From: Psychroflexus curvus
Lineage (GTDB): Bacteria; Bacteroidota; Bacteroidia; Flavobacteriales; Flavobacteriaceae
Assembly (NCBI RefSeq): GCF_020164585.1
Contig: NZ_JAIQZF010000008.1
Span: 48,649-112,648 of the forward strand
Direction: 5' to 3'
Length of the DNA stretch: 64,000 bases
In this document: piece after piece, positions 42,796-51,737 of the stretch
Layout: each line of letters opens with the position of its first letter
Position numbering within the stretch: position 1 is the first letter of the stretch
Program-made: the position numbers and the translations under genes
Notes under the pieces: generated by a model
The model's input: only the letters and a program-made list of their open reading frames with translations
The model's database searches: none
What the model was told of the DNA's origin: nothing

Positions 42796-44529
42796 ATGTG
42801 TGGAATTTCGGGTTATGTTGGAACTGCTTCAGCAAAGAACTTTTTATCACAAATGGTTTCTTCCCAGCACCACCGCGGTCCTGATGCTTCGGGGATTTAT
42901 GAGGACCCCGGTTTTGCAGCTTTGGGCCATAACCGGCTTTCCATCATCGACCTTTCTGCCGAAGCCAACCAACCGCTTACGGATGCCAGTGGAAGGTATG
43001 TAATAGTGTATAATGGGGAAGTTTATAACTACAAGGAAATCAGGGATTCGTTAAAGGGACATTACAATTTCAGGACTCAAAGCGACACTGAAGTGGTGCT
43101 GGCAGCTTATATTCATTTTGGGCCGGATTGTCTTAACCGGTTCAACGGTATGTTTGCTTTTGCGATATGGGATACCCATACAAAAAGTCTGTTTGCAGCC
43201 CGTGACCGTTTTGGCGTTAAACCTTTCTATTATACCCAGACTAAAGACGGGTTCTATTTTTCCAGTGAAATCAAGGCCCTTAAAGAAGTAGCAGACACAG
43301 AATTAAATCCCAGTGTATTTGCAAACTATTTTGCATTTGGCAGTTATGGTATGCCAGATGAGACATTTTATTCAGGCATTCATCAGCTTCCGGGAGGACA
43401 TTCGTTGGAATGTAATGCTTTGGATATAAAATTATATTGCTGGTATAATTTTGAGGAACGGGTATCACAAATCCCTTCAAATCTATCTTTAGCACAGGTA
43501 AAGCAGCATTACTCGGAATTATTAAGGGATAGTATTTCCCTGCGTTTTCGAGCAGATGTACCTGTTGGTATCAATATCAGTGGCGGTATTGACAGTTCTT
43601 TGTTATTGAGTCTCGTCAATTTAAGAGATGATGCCCCACAGATAAAAGCCTATACCTTTTATACCGGTGATTCCCGCTACGATGAATTGCCCTGGGTAGA
43701 GGCGATGATTCAACATACCAAAACCCCTTTGACAAAACTAGTGTTTACGGCAGAGGAGGTACCCGAATTTGCTAAAATTATAAGTCGGTTTCAGGAGGAG
43801 CCTTTTGGGGGTATTCCTACTTTAGCTTACGCAAAAATTTTTGAGCAGGCACAAAAGGATGGTGTAAAAGTACTGCTGGATGGGCAAGGCATGGACGAAG
43901 CCTGGGCAGGATATGATTATTACCATACGAGTTCACAGCAAACCATTCAGGGACAAAGTGCTGGAACGAGTCCGTTTAAACCCCAGTGTTTACAACCTTC
44001 TTTTTTAGCTTTGGCCACAAAACCGAAATACCCAGAACCCTTTGATAATGCCCTGCAAAACAAACAGTATCGCGATTTGTTTTATACCAAGATACCACGG
44101 GCCTTGCGATTTAACGACCGAATCTCCATGGCTTTTTCAACAGAGTTGCGCGAACCTTTCCTGGATTACCGTTTGGTTGAATTTGCCTTTGCACAACCGG
44201 AACAGTATAAACTCCAAAACGGGCAGACGAAGTTTGTACTCCGCGAAATTTTAGGCGACCTGGTAACAAACAAAGTGATAAACGCCCCCAAACGCGCTTT
44301 ACAAACCCCACAAAGGGAATGGATGGGGGGCGAGTTAAAAACAACTATGGAACAAGCTATTAATCATTTGAAGGCGTCATCCTATAGCCATTGGTTTGAT
44401 TTCAAAGAAATCCAAAGGGAATGGGACAGCTATCAAAACGGAAAACAGGAGTCCTCCTTTCACTTGTGGCAATGGATGAATTTCAGTTTCTTAGCAAATG
44501 AAAAAAACAAGTCCAACTATGGATTTTAA
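42796..44529 (+). CDS. asnB: Glutamine-dependent asparagine-synthase-type amidotransferase
   Basis: 577 residues. The N-terminal glutaminase starts MCGISGYVG (Cys2 nucleophile after Met removal) with HHRGPDASG and HNRLSIIDLS. The synthetase domain has GINISGGIDSSLLLSL (ATP pyrophosphatase loop) and LLDGQGMDEAWAGYDYY. Inside a glycan cluster such enzymes often amidate uronic acid carboxyl groups (as WbpS is thought to do) rather than make asparagine. That role is inferred from position. Confidence 0.85.
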   Translation: MCGISGYVGTASAKNFLSQMVSSQHHRGPDASGIYEDPGFAALGHNRLSIIDLSAEANQPLTDASGRYVIVYNGEVYNYKEIRDSLKGHYNFRTQSDTEVVLAAYIHFGPDCLNRFNGMFAFAIWDTHTKSLFAARDRFGVKPFYYTQTKDGFYFSSEIKALKEVADTELNPSVFANYFAFGSYGMPDETFYSGIHQLPGGHSLECNALDIKLYCWYNFEERVSQIPSNLSLAQVKQHYSELLRDSISLRFRADVPVGINISGGIDSSLLLSLVNLRDDAPQIKAYTFYTGDSRYDELPWVEAMIQHTKTPLTKLVFTAEEVPEFAKIISRFQEEPFGGIPTLAYAKIFEQAQKDGVKVLLDGQGMDEAWAGYDYYHTSSQQTIQGQSAGTSPFKPQCLQPSFLALATKPKYPEPFDNALQNKQYRDLFYTKIPRALRFNDRISMAFSTELREPFLDYRLVEFAFAQPEQYKLQNGQTKFVLREILGDLVTNKVINAPKRALQTPQREWMGGELKTTMEQAINHLKASSYSHWFDFKEIQREWDSYQNGKQESSFHLWQWMNFSFLANEKNKSNYGF

Positions 44530-45931
44530 GAGCAAAAAGAATGTATTAGGTCTGGTCATAGTAGACGGGGTCGGCTTTCGTAACTTTATACTTAGCAACT
44601 TTTTTAAGGAGGCAAATCAGCAATATGAAAAAGTGGTTATATTTTCCGGCTTACCAAAAAGGGTTTATTCCGGTTTTGTTTCTGTGGATGTTAGTATTGA
44701 AGAATTGGATGATTTCAAGGAACCTTTCTCTACCTGGTTTTTTAGAAAAACCAAGGAAATAGCCCATTTAAGAGAAAACTCTATAAACAACTTTGGGATA
44801 AGTGATAATTTAAAGGCCAATTATCCCAAAAACATGAACAGGAGAGGACTGTTGACCAGATTTATTTATTTGCTTACTTACTTTTTTCATTCTGAATATT
44901 GGATTGATAAATATTACCGTTTACAAGAATGGAGTTTTAAAACACATAGCACCACTCAAAAATATCATACACTATTAAAAAAATATAATCCGGACGTCCT
45001 TTTCTTTACCCATCAGCGCCCACCTTATATTGCCCCGTTAATATATGTAGCAAATAAACAGGGCATAGCTACGGCGACCTTTATTTTTAGCTGGGACAAC
45101 CTGGCTTCCAAAGGTCGCATGGCCGGGGAATTTGATAGATACCTGGTGTGGAGTAAGCTGATGGAAAAAGAATTGCTGCAATTTTATCCCAAAATAAAAC
45201 CACAACTAATACAGGTAATGGGAACACCTCAGTTTGAGCCTTATGTGATGGAAAAGTACAAAACGTCCAAAGCGGCTTTTTATAAAAAGTTTGATTTGAA
45301 TCGGGAGCAAAAAACACTATGTTACAGCTGCGGGGATATATCCACGAGTAAAAACGACGAACTGTATATTACGACCATTGCAAAATTAATACAGCAGAAC
45401 AGTTTTGATCAACAATTGAATTTCCTCGTCAGAACATCCCCGGCAGAAGATGGCCAAAGGTTTGAAAAGGTAAAACAAGTTTATCCCTTTATAAAGTGGA
45501 ACACTCCAGAATGGATACTCTCTCGCAAAAACCATTCTGAACCCTGGTCACAACGGGTACCCACGGTAAATGACATGAAAGACCTGCGGGCAATATTAGA
45601 TTACTGTGATGCGGGGATCAATATGTGTTCGACTATGAGCCTGGATTTTATGCATTTTAACAAACCCGTGATTAACCCTGTTTTTGGTAATGAAAATAAT
45701 GGGTTGTATAATGATGGACGGTTTTTAAACTATGCCCATTACAAACGGGTAGCTGAAAGTGGCTCAGTTACTATTGTAAAAAATGAAGAAGAATTAAAAG
45801 AAGCCATTGCAATGGCTTTGGAAGAACCCTTAGTGCAACAAAAGCAACGAAAGCAGATGTTGGATTTACAACTGGGCAAGCCTCTTAAAGGTACCGGTAA
45901 ACGCATTGCAAAAGCACTGGCACATGAGTAA
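44498..45931 (+). CDS. Putative GT-B transferase of unknown specificity
   Basis: 477 residues (ATG 44498, or 44519 giving MDFKSKKN). It has no strong family motif, but a GT-B-like layout: an N-terminal GLVIVDGVGFRNFILSNFF region, FIFSWDNLASKGRM and a C-terminal half with YSCGDIST, FLVRTSPAEDG and INMCSTMSLDFMHFNKPVI. This recalls CDP-glycerol/UDP-sugar transferases. It overlaps asnB by 32 bases and the next gene by eight, so it belongs to the same operon. Confidence 0.6.
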   Translation: MKKTSPTMDFKSKKNVLGLVIVDGVGFRNFILSNFFKEANQQYEKVVIFSGLPKRVYSGFVSVDVSIEELDDFKEPFSTWFFRKTKEIAHLRENSINNFGISDNLKANYPKNMNRRGLLTRFIYLLTYFFHSEYWIDKYYRLQEWSFKTHSTTQKYHTLLKKYNPDVLFFTHQRPPYIAPLIYVANKQGIATATFIFSWDNLASKGRMAGEFDRYLVWSKLMEKELLQFYPKIKPQLIQVMGTPQFEPYVMEKYKTSKAAFYKKFDLNREQKTLCYSCGDISTSKNDELYITTIAKLIQQNSFDQQLNFLVRTSPAEDGQRFEKVKQVYPFIKWNTPEWILSRKNHSEPWSQRVPTVNDMKDLRAILDYCDAGINMCSTMSLDFMHFNKPVINPVFGNENNGLYNDGRFLNYAHYKRVAESGSVTIVKNEEELKEAIAMALEEPLVQQKQRKQMLDLQLGKPLKGTGKRIAKALAHE

Positions 45932-47006
45932 AAAAAATATAGCGGTAATCTGTAACTACCGGCTCGAAGCCAGTCGGGTTGGCGGTATGGACCATTTTTT
46001 CTGGCAGTTCAATGCCCGATGCAAAGAACAGGGAATCGTCGTAGACTGGTTTTTTCCCAATCCGGGCATGCATGGGGATTATAGTAGTTTTAGCTTATAT
46101 GCCGATGAAACGGTAGCGGTAGAGCAGCTTTTTTTAAATCACCTGCAAAATCAACCCCCATCCTATTCCCACATCATTACCCACTTTACGGAACTCTGTA
46201 CCCCTTTTTATAAAAAACTTAAGAAACACAGTAATGCCCGGGTGATTGCCGTTGACCATAATCCGCGGCCACTTAAGGGATATACTTTTAAGAAGAAAGT
46301 TGGTAAGCGGTTAAAAGGACTTTTGTATTCGCGTTATATTGATGTCTTTGTAGGGGTGTCCGAATATACACGGCGAGAGTTGCTACGGGATTTTGGGTCG
46401 CATATCGCGTCCAAAACCCGGGTTATTTATAACGGGGTATTGGTGGATGCCATTGAGGTAAGAGAAAAACGGAATCATATTCAGCCCACTTTTTTGGTGG
46501 CTTCTCATTTACGGAAGTCTAAAGGCATTCAGGACCTCATAGCCGCCGTGGCCATGCTGCCGGAATCGGTTCGGGATTCTCTGGTTATAGACGTATATGG
46601 GGACGGACCTTATAAATCTATACTACTGGAACAGGCTGAATCACTTGATGTTACACAGAATTTTCGTTTTAAAGGCAGTCACTCCCACTTGAACACCGTG
46701 TTTCGTCAATACGACTATTTGCTGCATCCTACCCATATGGAATGTTTTAGCTTGACCCTGTTGGAAAGCCTGGCTGCCAATGTTCCTGTGATTACGACTA
46801 ATGTGGGAGGGAATGAAGAGGTGGTGGTTTCCGGGAAAAACGGTTATATTTATAAAGCAAAAGAAGTAAATGAATTGAGGGAAATTTTAATTAATTTATG
46901 GGAAGGAAACTATGAGTTTGATTTGAATACTAGAAAGTTAATAAATGAAAAATTCAGTATTGATAACATGGTTTCTGAGCATTTCAAATTAGTACAAACA
47001 ATATAA
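45924..47006 (+). CDS. Family 4 glycosyltransferase
   Basis: ATG 45924 gives 360 residues starting MSKKNIAVICNYRLEASRVGG; it overlaps the preceding stop by eight bases. The C-terminal donor domain is clear: FLVASHLRKSKGIQDLI, DVYGDGPYKSIL, FRFKGS and HPTHMECFSLTLLESLAANVPVITTNVGGNEE. A typical retaining GT4 enzyme. The end of this gene marks the boundary to a region of gene remnants. Confidence 0.85.
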   Translation: MSKKNIAVICNYRLEASRVGGMDHFFWQFNARCKEQGIVVDWFFPNPGMHGDYSSFSLYADETVAVEQLFLNHLQNQPPSYSHIITHFTELCTPFYKKLKKHSNARVIAVDHNPRPLKGYTFKKKVGKRLKGLLYSRYIDVFVGVSEYTRRELLRDFGSHIASKTRVIYNGVLVDAIEVREKRNHIQPTFLVASHLRKSKGIQDLIAAVAMLPESVRDSLVIDVYGDGPYKSILLEQAESLDVTQNFRFKGSHSHLNTVFRQYDYLLHPTHMECFSLTLLESLAANVPVITTNVGGNEEVVVSGKNGYIYKAKEVNELREILINLWEGNYEFDLNTRKLINEKFSIDNMVSEHFKLVQTI

Positions 47007-47017
47007 ACACTTTATAA

Positions 47018-47150
47018 AAAAAGCTTTTCTTACCCCCCGAATATTTACATCCCAATTGTAACCATCCGGATGGTATTGGAACGAGTATGTATAAGCTATC
47101 TAATGCTTGGTTGCAATTAAAGCAGGAAGTGAGGATTTTAGTTTACTGAC
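47018..47150 (+). pseudogene. Remnant of a GT4 gene 5' end
   Basis: The DNA resembles the start of the intact GT4 gene at 50579: AAAGCTTTTCTTACCCCCCGAATAT versus AAAATTGCCTTTCTCACCCCCGAATAT, split here by frame changes. In one frame residues GIGTSMYKLSNAWLQLKQEV continue like GIGTSIKNLADALSQLGHKV of that protein. Stops and frameshifts follow, so this is a decayed fragment. Confidence 0.65.
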
Positions 47151-47485
47151 ACCTTAAGTTTTTAAGGATGATGTCGTAGTTATTCAAAGAATCAAGAATA
47201 GAAAAAATTAAAAGTCTTCTCACCTTGGCTGAATTCAAAAGAGGAAATGGAAAAAATAATATTAGAAGGATTGACTAATCCAAAGCCTTATGTGGAGAAT
47301 GCCCAAAAATGGTTTAGTATAATTAATGAACAGCCAGCTGAAGAGGCCTCAAAATGGATAGTAGCTGCTTTAGATGAAATATTAGTTAAACAGATCTATA
47401 ATTCACACTTAAAATCATGAAAAATTATTTTAAAATATCCGTGATAATATTTTCAAAGTGATTGGGTGAATTTATTTTATAAGTT
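47151..47485. other. Remnant-bearing gap between GT4 fragment and GT-C gene
   Basis: No intact gene. It holds the C-terminal glycosyltransferase-like remnant at 47247-47420 and AT-rich filler. Confidence 0.5.
47247..47420 (+). pseudogene. C-terminal remnant of a glycosyltransferase
   Basis: A 57-residue frame opening at ATG 47247 (EKIILEGLTNPKPYVENAQK, then EEASKWIVAALDEIL). The open frame extends upstream to PWLNSKEE without a start. Such a sequence is typical of a glycosyltransferase C-terminus and cannot form a full domain. It does not match the C-terminus of the 50579 enzyme, so it probably comes from another gene. Confidence 0.5.
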
Positions 47486-48631
47486 ATGAATTTAAAAAAA
47501 GAAAATATATTTTGGGTTATTGTTATATTAACCTTACTGTCAACTATAAGGACTTTCATCATACCATTACAGGCAGATGAACTAACTTATTTTAATATAT
47601 CTGAAAACATTTTAAACGGAAAATACTACCAGATTAATAACCCCAGCACTGTTAGTCCTATTATACCTTTTATTATAAGCTTATTCAAAATACCGGGTTA
47701 TCCTCAACTAAGTATTTTTCTAGTTAAATTGTTTCAAATACTTATTACAATAGCAGGATTTAGATATTTAATATTGATTTTGAAAAAAATAGAAATTGAT
47801 GAAAAAATTAAGGTAATTCTTTTATGTTTGACCATAGTTAACCCGATTGGAATTACATATTATAGTAATTTGTATCCTGCATCAGTGATATTTTTTGCTT
47901 TTTGGGGTATTATATATTATTGTTCATCAAATTCATATTCGAGAATTACTTTAATAAAAATATTAGTCATGTTTGTGATATTGAGTTTGACTCGATATCT
48001 GTATTTATTAATGTGGATTCCAATTTCATTTTATGTTTACAATTATGTGAAACACAATAAAATTGAATTCTATTCTTTTAACTTTTTAAAAACTTTCTTG
48101 ATCGTAATAATCCCATTGATGTTATGGTTCAAATATGTGTATAATATCGAAAGTATAAATGAATCTGAAATTAGTTATTTTGATAGGTTTAAAAAAGATA
48201 ACTTTCTAGTATACAGTATCAAAGCTGGTCTTGGGGTTATTAAACACCATGAAGTAAGTAGGATAAACGGTTTGCCAGCATTTGCATCACTTTTTGTTCC
48301 AATTACAGGGTTCAGAAATTTTGCTCTAAGTATAATTTTAATAGTTGCATTCTTATTTGGTTTTATTTTTAATAAAAAAAAAGCAATGAGATCAATGTTT
48401 TACAGCACAATTTTAATAATGTTAGGCTTAATATTAGCTGGGACTGGTTTTAGCAGGTATTGGGTTACAATGCTTCCCGCATACTACTTAGGATTTTACT
48501 TGGCTTACAATAAGCTTAAGTTTAAAGATAAATATTTTGTTTATTGTTCATATTTATTGTGTTTCATATATATAATTAATGAGTTTAGGTTAAATTATTT
48601 AATAATAAATAAATATTTACTTAATGACTAG
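47486..48631 (+). CDS. GT-C-type membrane glycosyltransferase (GT39/GtrC-like)
   Basis: 381 residues with about ten membrane helices. The Asp-Glu pair at 31-32 (QADELTYF), just after the first helix, is the catalytic-type motif of GT-C enzymes that use polyprenyl-phosphate sugars outside the membrane. It overlaps the GtrB-like gene by eight bases, and a GtrA-like gene lies two genes downstream, so it may be the type-specific Gtr transferase of a three-part system. Very AT-rich. Confidence 0.7.
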   Translation: MNLKKENIFWVIVILTLLSTIRTFIIPLQADELTYFNISENILNGKYYQINNPSTVSPIIPFIISLFKIPGYPQLSIFLVKLFQILITIAGFRYLILILKKIEIDEKIKVILLCLTIVNPIGITYYSNLYPASVIFFAFWGIIYYCSSNSYSRITLIKILVMFVILSLTRYLYLLMWIPISFYVYNYVKHNKIEFYSFNFLKTFLIVIIPLMLWFKYVYNIESINESEISYFDRFKKDNFLVYSIKAGLGVIKHHEVSRINGLPAFASLFVPITGFRNFALSIILIVAFLFGFIFNKKKAMRSMFYSTILIMLGLILAGTGFSRYWVTMLPAYYLGFYLAYNKLKFKDKYFVYCSYLLCFIYIINEFRLNYLIINKYLLND

Positions 48632-49577
48632 TAACATAATAGTTTATATGCCAGCATTTAATGAAGGTGAAACAATATTTAAAGTGTTGAATTCCATTAA
48701 CATTAAAAGAACCAATGTAAATGTCGAATATTTAGTTGTTGATGACGGAAGCACAGATAATACAGTGATAGAAGCTAAAAAGGCTAACGCTACAGTTGTA
48801 AGTCATAGATACAACAAAGGTGTAGGCAAGGCTTTTGAAACTGCAATAGAATATGCTCTTAACAATAAGGTGGATGTATTAGTTAGTATAGATGCAGATG
48901 GACAATTCGACGTGAATCAAATTGATGAATTTTTGAATACAATCTTAGATGATCAAGCAGACTTTTGTATTGGTAATCGGTTTAGTAAATCAAAACCGGA
49001 AAAGATGCCTTTTGCCAAATATTGGGGTAATAAACAAATGAATAAAATAATTAGTTTTATAGGGAAAGAAAAAATTGAAGATGCATCATGCGGCTTTAGA
49101 GCATATTCTAAGAAGGCTTTATTAAATCTTAATTTACAAGGTCAATTTACTTATACACATGAAGTTATTTTAGATTTATTGGATAAAGGTTTTAGAGTGA
49201 ATCAAATACCAGTTAATGTTATTTATTTTGAAGACAGGGTTTCAAGAATTGCCAATAACCTATTTAGTTATGCTTTTAGATCTTTAATGATAATTTTTAA
49301 ATGCTATAAAGATTACAAACCGCTGAATTTTTTTCTTTCCATAGCTAGCCTTGTCCTTTTAACAAGCTTAGCAGGAGGTTTTTTTGTTTTATATAATTGG
49401 TTTACTGTAGGTAGTATTTCACCTTATAAAAGTATTGGAATAATATCTTTAGCCTTGCTTGGTATATCAATTTTATTAACAATTTTTGCTTTTTTAGCTG
49501 ATATGCTAAATAGAATCAGAAGAAATCAAGAAAAAATTCTTTATCTCTCAAAACAAAAATATTTTGATAAAAATTAA
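48624..49577 (+). CDS. Polyprenyl-phosphate glycosyltransferase (GtrB/DPM1-like)
   Basis: 317 residues. The GT2 domain has VDDGSTDNTVIEAKKA and VSIDADGQFDVNQI; DASCGFRAYSKKALL and THEVILDL are DPM1/GtrB features. Two C-terminal membrane helices (about 235-262 and 275-300) complete the GtrB layout. It should move a sugar from a nucleotide donor to undecaprenyl phosphate on the inner leaflet. It overlaps the genes on both sides. Confidence 0.82.
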   Translation: MTSNIIVYMPAFNEGETIFKVLNSINIKRTNVNVEYLVVDDGSTDNTVIEAKKANATVVSHRYNKGVGKAFETAIEYALNNKVDVLVSIDADGQFDVNQIDEFLNTILDDQADFCIGNRFSKSKPEKMPFAKYWGNKQMNKIISFIGKEKIEDASCGFRAYSKKALLNLNLQGQFTYTHEVILDLLDKGFRVNQIPVNVIYFEDRVSRIANNLFSYAFRSLMIIFKCYKDYKPLNFFLSIASLVLLTSLAGGFFVLYNWFTVGSISPYKSIGIISLALLGISILLTIFAFLADMLNRIRRNQEKILYLSKQKYFDKN

Positions 49578-50190
49578 TTCGGAAAATTTGAAGGCTCAGC
49601 CTGAAAAAGAGGATTTTAAAGGTAAATATGAAGATAAAAATTTTGTTTCGAGTTTTCTTGTAAATAATTACTTTAAATCTGTGCTTAACTTAATTAATAA
49701 AATTGAGGTGTCAAATGCACATGAAATAGGTGTTGGTGAAGGGTATTCAACTGAAAAATTAAAAAAATATTTTAAAACATTTACAGCTTCAGAATTTTTA
49801 CCAGATTTAGTATCTAGAGCTAAAAACAGAAATCCTGATATTGAAATATTTCAGGAAAATATATATGAATTAAAGTTTAACGATGAAGAAGTTGACTTGA
49901 CTATTCTTTTAGAAGTTTTGGAACACTTAGACTATCCAAAATTAGCTTTAAAAGAATTAAAAAGGATTTCTAAAAAATATCTTATTATTGGTGTGCCTAG
50001 GGAGCCAATATGGAGGGTTTTAAACATGTCTAGGTTTAAATACCTGAGTTCTTTAGGTAATACACCAGGACATTTAAATCATTGGTCAAAAAAATCTATT
50101 GTAAGGTTAGTAAATGAAAATTTCGGAGAAGTAATAGCAGTTGAGAACCCATTGCCTTGGACGATAGTTCTGGCCAAGAAAAAAGGATAA
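49564..50190 (+). CDS. Class I SAM-dependent methyltransferase
   Basis: 208 residues from a TTG overlapping the upstream gene by 14 bases; no in-frame ATG is near. The SAM loop is AHEIGVGEGYSTEKL (about 57) and LTILLEVLEHLDYPKLALKEL is the Methyltransf_11-type motif. It lies between the GtrB-like and GtrA-like genes, so it may methylate the transferred sugar or its lipid carrier. That role is inferred. Confidence 0.72.
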   Translation: MIKINSENLKAQPEKEDFKGKYEDKNFVSSFLVNNYFKSVLNLINKIEVSNAHEIGVGEGYSTEKLKKYFKTFTASEFLPDLVSRAKNRNPDIEIFQENIYELKFNDEEVDLTILLEVLEHLDYPKLALKELKRISKKYLIIGVPREPIWRVLNMSRFKYLSSLGNTPGHLNHWSKKSIVRLVNENFGEVIAVENPLPWTIVLAKKKG

Positions 50191-50193
50191 TAA

Positions 50194-50571
50194 TTGATTA
50201 GTAATAAAAATAAATCTTTGATTATCAAGTATGCTTTTATTAGCATTTTAAGCTATTCATTTGTTCTTTTTGGACTTTATTTTTTTGTAGAATATTTGAA
50301 TTTAAATAATTCAATATCTTTCCTTATAGTATACGGAGTAAATTATTTATTTTTATTTAAAGTTCAATTGAACTATTTGTTCAAAGTAAAATTCTCAAAA
50401 TCCAAAATCATTAAATATATCATCTACATATTATCATTTTATTTAATTGCAAATTTACTATTTAATCTATTTTTAATTTTAAATATGGAATATATAACAT
50501 CTACAATCTTAACGGTTTTAATTTTATTTCCTTTAAGATTCCTTGTTTCAAGAAAAATTGTTTTTAAATGA
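50194..50571 (+). CDS. GtrA-family membrane protein
   Basis: 125 residues from a TTG, four predicted membrane helices and the GtrA layout (short first helix, charged loop LNYLFKVKFSKSK, two C-terminal helices ending FPLRFLVSRKIVF). GtrA proteins are thought to flip polyprenyl-phosphate sugars. Next to GtrB-like and GT-C genes this completes a Gtr-type set. AT-rich like its partners. Confidence 0.78.
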   Translation: MISNKNKSLIIKYAFISILSYSFVLFGLYFFVEYLNLNNSISFLIVYGVNYLFLFKVQLNYLFKVKFSKSKIIKYIIYILSFYLIANLLFNLFLILNMEYITSTILTVLILFPLRFLVSRKIVFK

Positions 50572-50578
50572 ATGCTTA

Positions 50579-51736
50579 GTGAAAATTGCCTTTCTCACCC
50601 CCGAATATCCTCACCAAAACACTGGAAGCTCTGGTGGCATAGGCACGAGTATAAAAAACTTAGCTGATGCTTTATCGCAACTAGGACACAAGGTCCATAT
50701 TATGGCCTATGCCCAGGCTGAAGACAAGGTTTTTGAACACGAGAACATAAGCATTCATCAAATTAAAAATCAAAAATTTAAAGGCCTATCCTGGTGGTTA
50801 ACACGTAAAAAAATAGAAAAGTATATTAATGAGTTGCATGCTAACAATCAAATTGATATTGTGGAAGCACCGGACTGGACGGGGATTTCCTCTTTTATTC
50901 AGCCCCAAAAATGCCCCATTGTTATAAAACTCCACGGAAGCGATACTTATTTTTGTAAACTGGAAAACCGACCATTAAAGATAAGAAATTATCGGCATGA
51001 GCGAAGAGCACTGGCAAAAGCCGATGGTCACCTGTCAGTCAGTCAGTTTACTGCTGATAAGACCAATGCCTTCTTTAAGCTTGATTTTGACTTTAGCATT
51101 ATTCCCAATGGTATAGATACTGAATACTTCAAGCCAAAAGAAATTAAACAGACATCAGCCAAAAAAATTCTTTACCTGGGCACATTGATCAGAAAAAAAG
51201 GAGTGCTTGATTTACCTCATATATTTAATCGCGTCATAGATGAAGAACCAGAGGCTGAATTGATTTTGATAGGTAGCGATGCGCATGATATCCAGACAGG
51301 TGAACCTTCAACATGGAAGTTAATGCAGGGCTTATTTAGTGAAGCTGCTTTAAGACAAACAACATACAAAGGGAAGGTGCCTTATCATGAGGTTCAAGAC
51401 TATATCCACGAAGCAGATGTCTGTGTATTTCCTTCCTATGCCGAAGCCTTACCCGTGTCATGGCTGGAGGCTATGGCCATGCAAAAAGCAGTGGTAGCTT
51501 CAAATATTGGATGGGGGAGTGAAGTCATCGAAGATGGTATAAGCGGGGTATTGGCTTATCCTTCAAACCATAAAAAGTTTGCTCAATCTATTATACGTAT
51601 TTTGAATGATAAGCAAATGAAAACTAATCTGGAAATAAATGCTAGAAAACGCATACTAGATAGGTTTGACAGCAAACTTATCGCTAAAAAATCAATAGAT
51701 TATTATAAATATATTATTGATGAAAATAAAAAATAA
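50579..51736 (+). CDS. Family 4 glycosyltransferase
   Basis: GTG 50579 gives 385 residues starting MKIAFLTPEYPHQNTGSSGG, the normal N-terminus with a GGIGTSI donor-domain loop. The C-terminal domain has KKILYLGTLIRKKGV, LILIGSD, and VFPSYAEALPVSWLEAMAMQKAVVASNIGWGSE. Decayed relatives of its first 40 codons are found at 47018-47150, across the Gtr-like set. Confidence 0.85.
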   Translation: MKIAFLTPEYPHQNTGSSGGIGTSIKNLADALSQLGHKVHIMAYAQAEDKVFEHENISIHQIKNQKFKGLSWWLTRKKIEKYINELHANNQIDIVEAPDWTGISSFIQPQKCPIVIKLHGSDTYFCKLENRPLKIRNYRHERRALAKADGHLSVSQFTADKTNAFFKLDFDFSIIPNGIDTEYFKPKEIKQTSAKKILYLGTLIRKKGVLDLPHIFNRVIDEEPEAELILIGSDAHDIQTGEPSTWKLMQGLFSEAALRQTTYKGKVPYHEVQDYIHEADVCVFPSYAEALPVSWLEAMAMQKAVVASNIGWGSEVIEDGISGVLAYPSNHKKFAQSIIRILNDKQMKTNLEINARKRILDRFDSKLIAKKSIDYYKYIIDENKK

Positions 51737-51737
51737 A

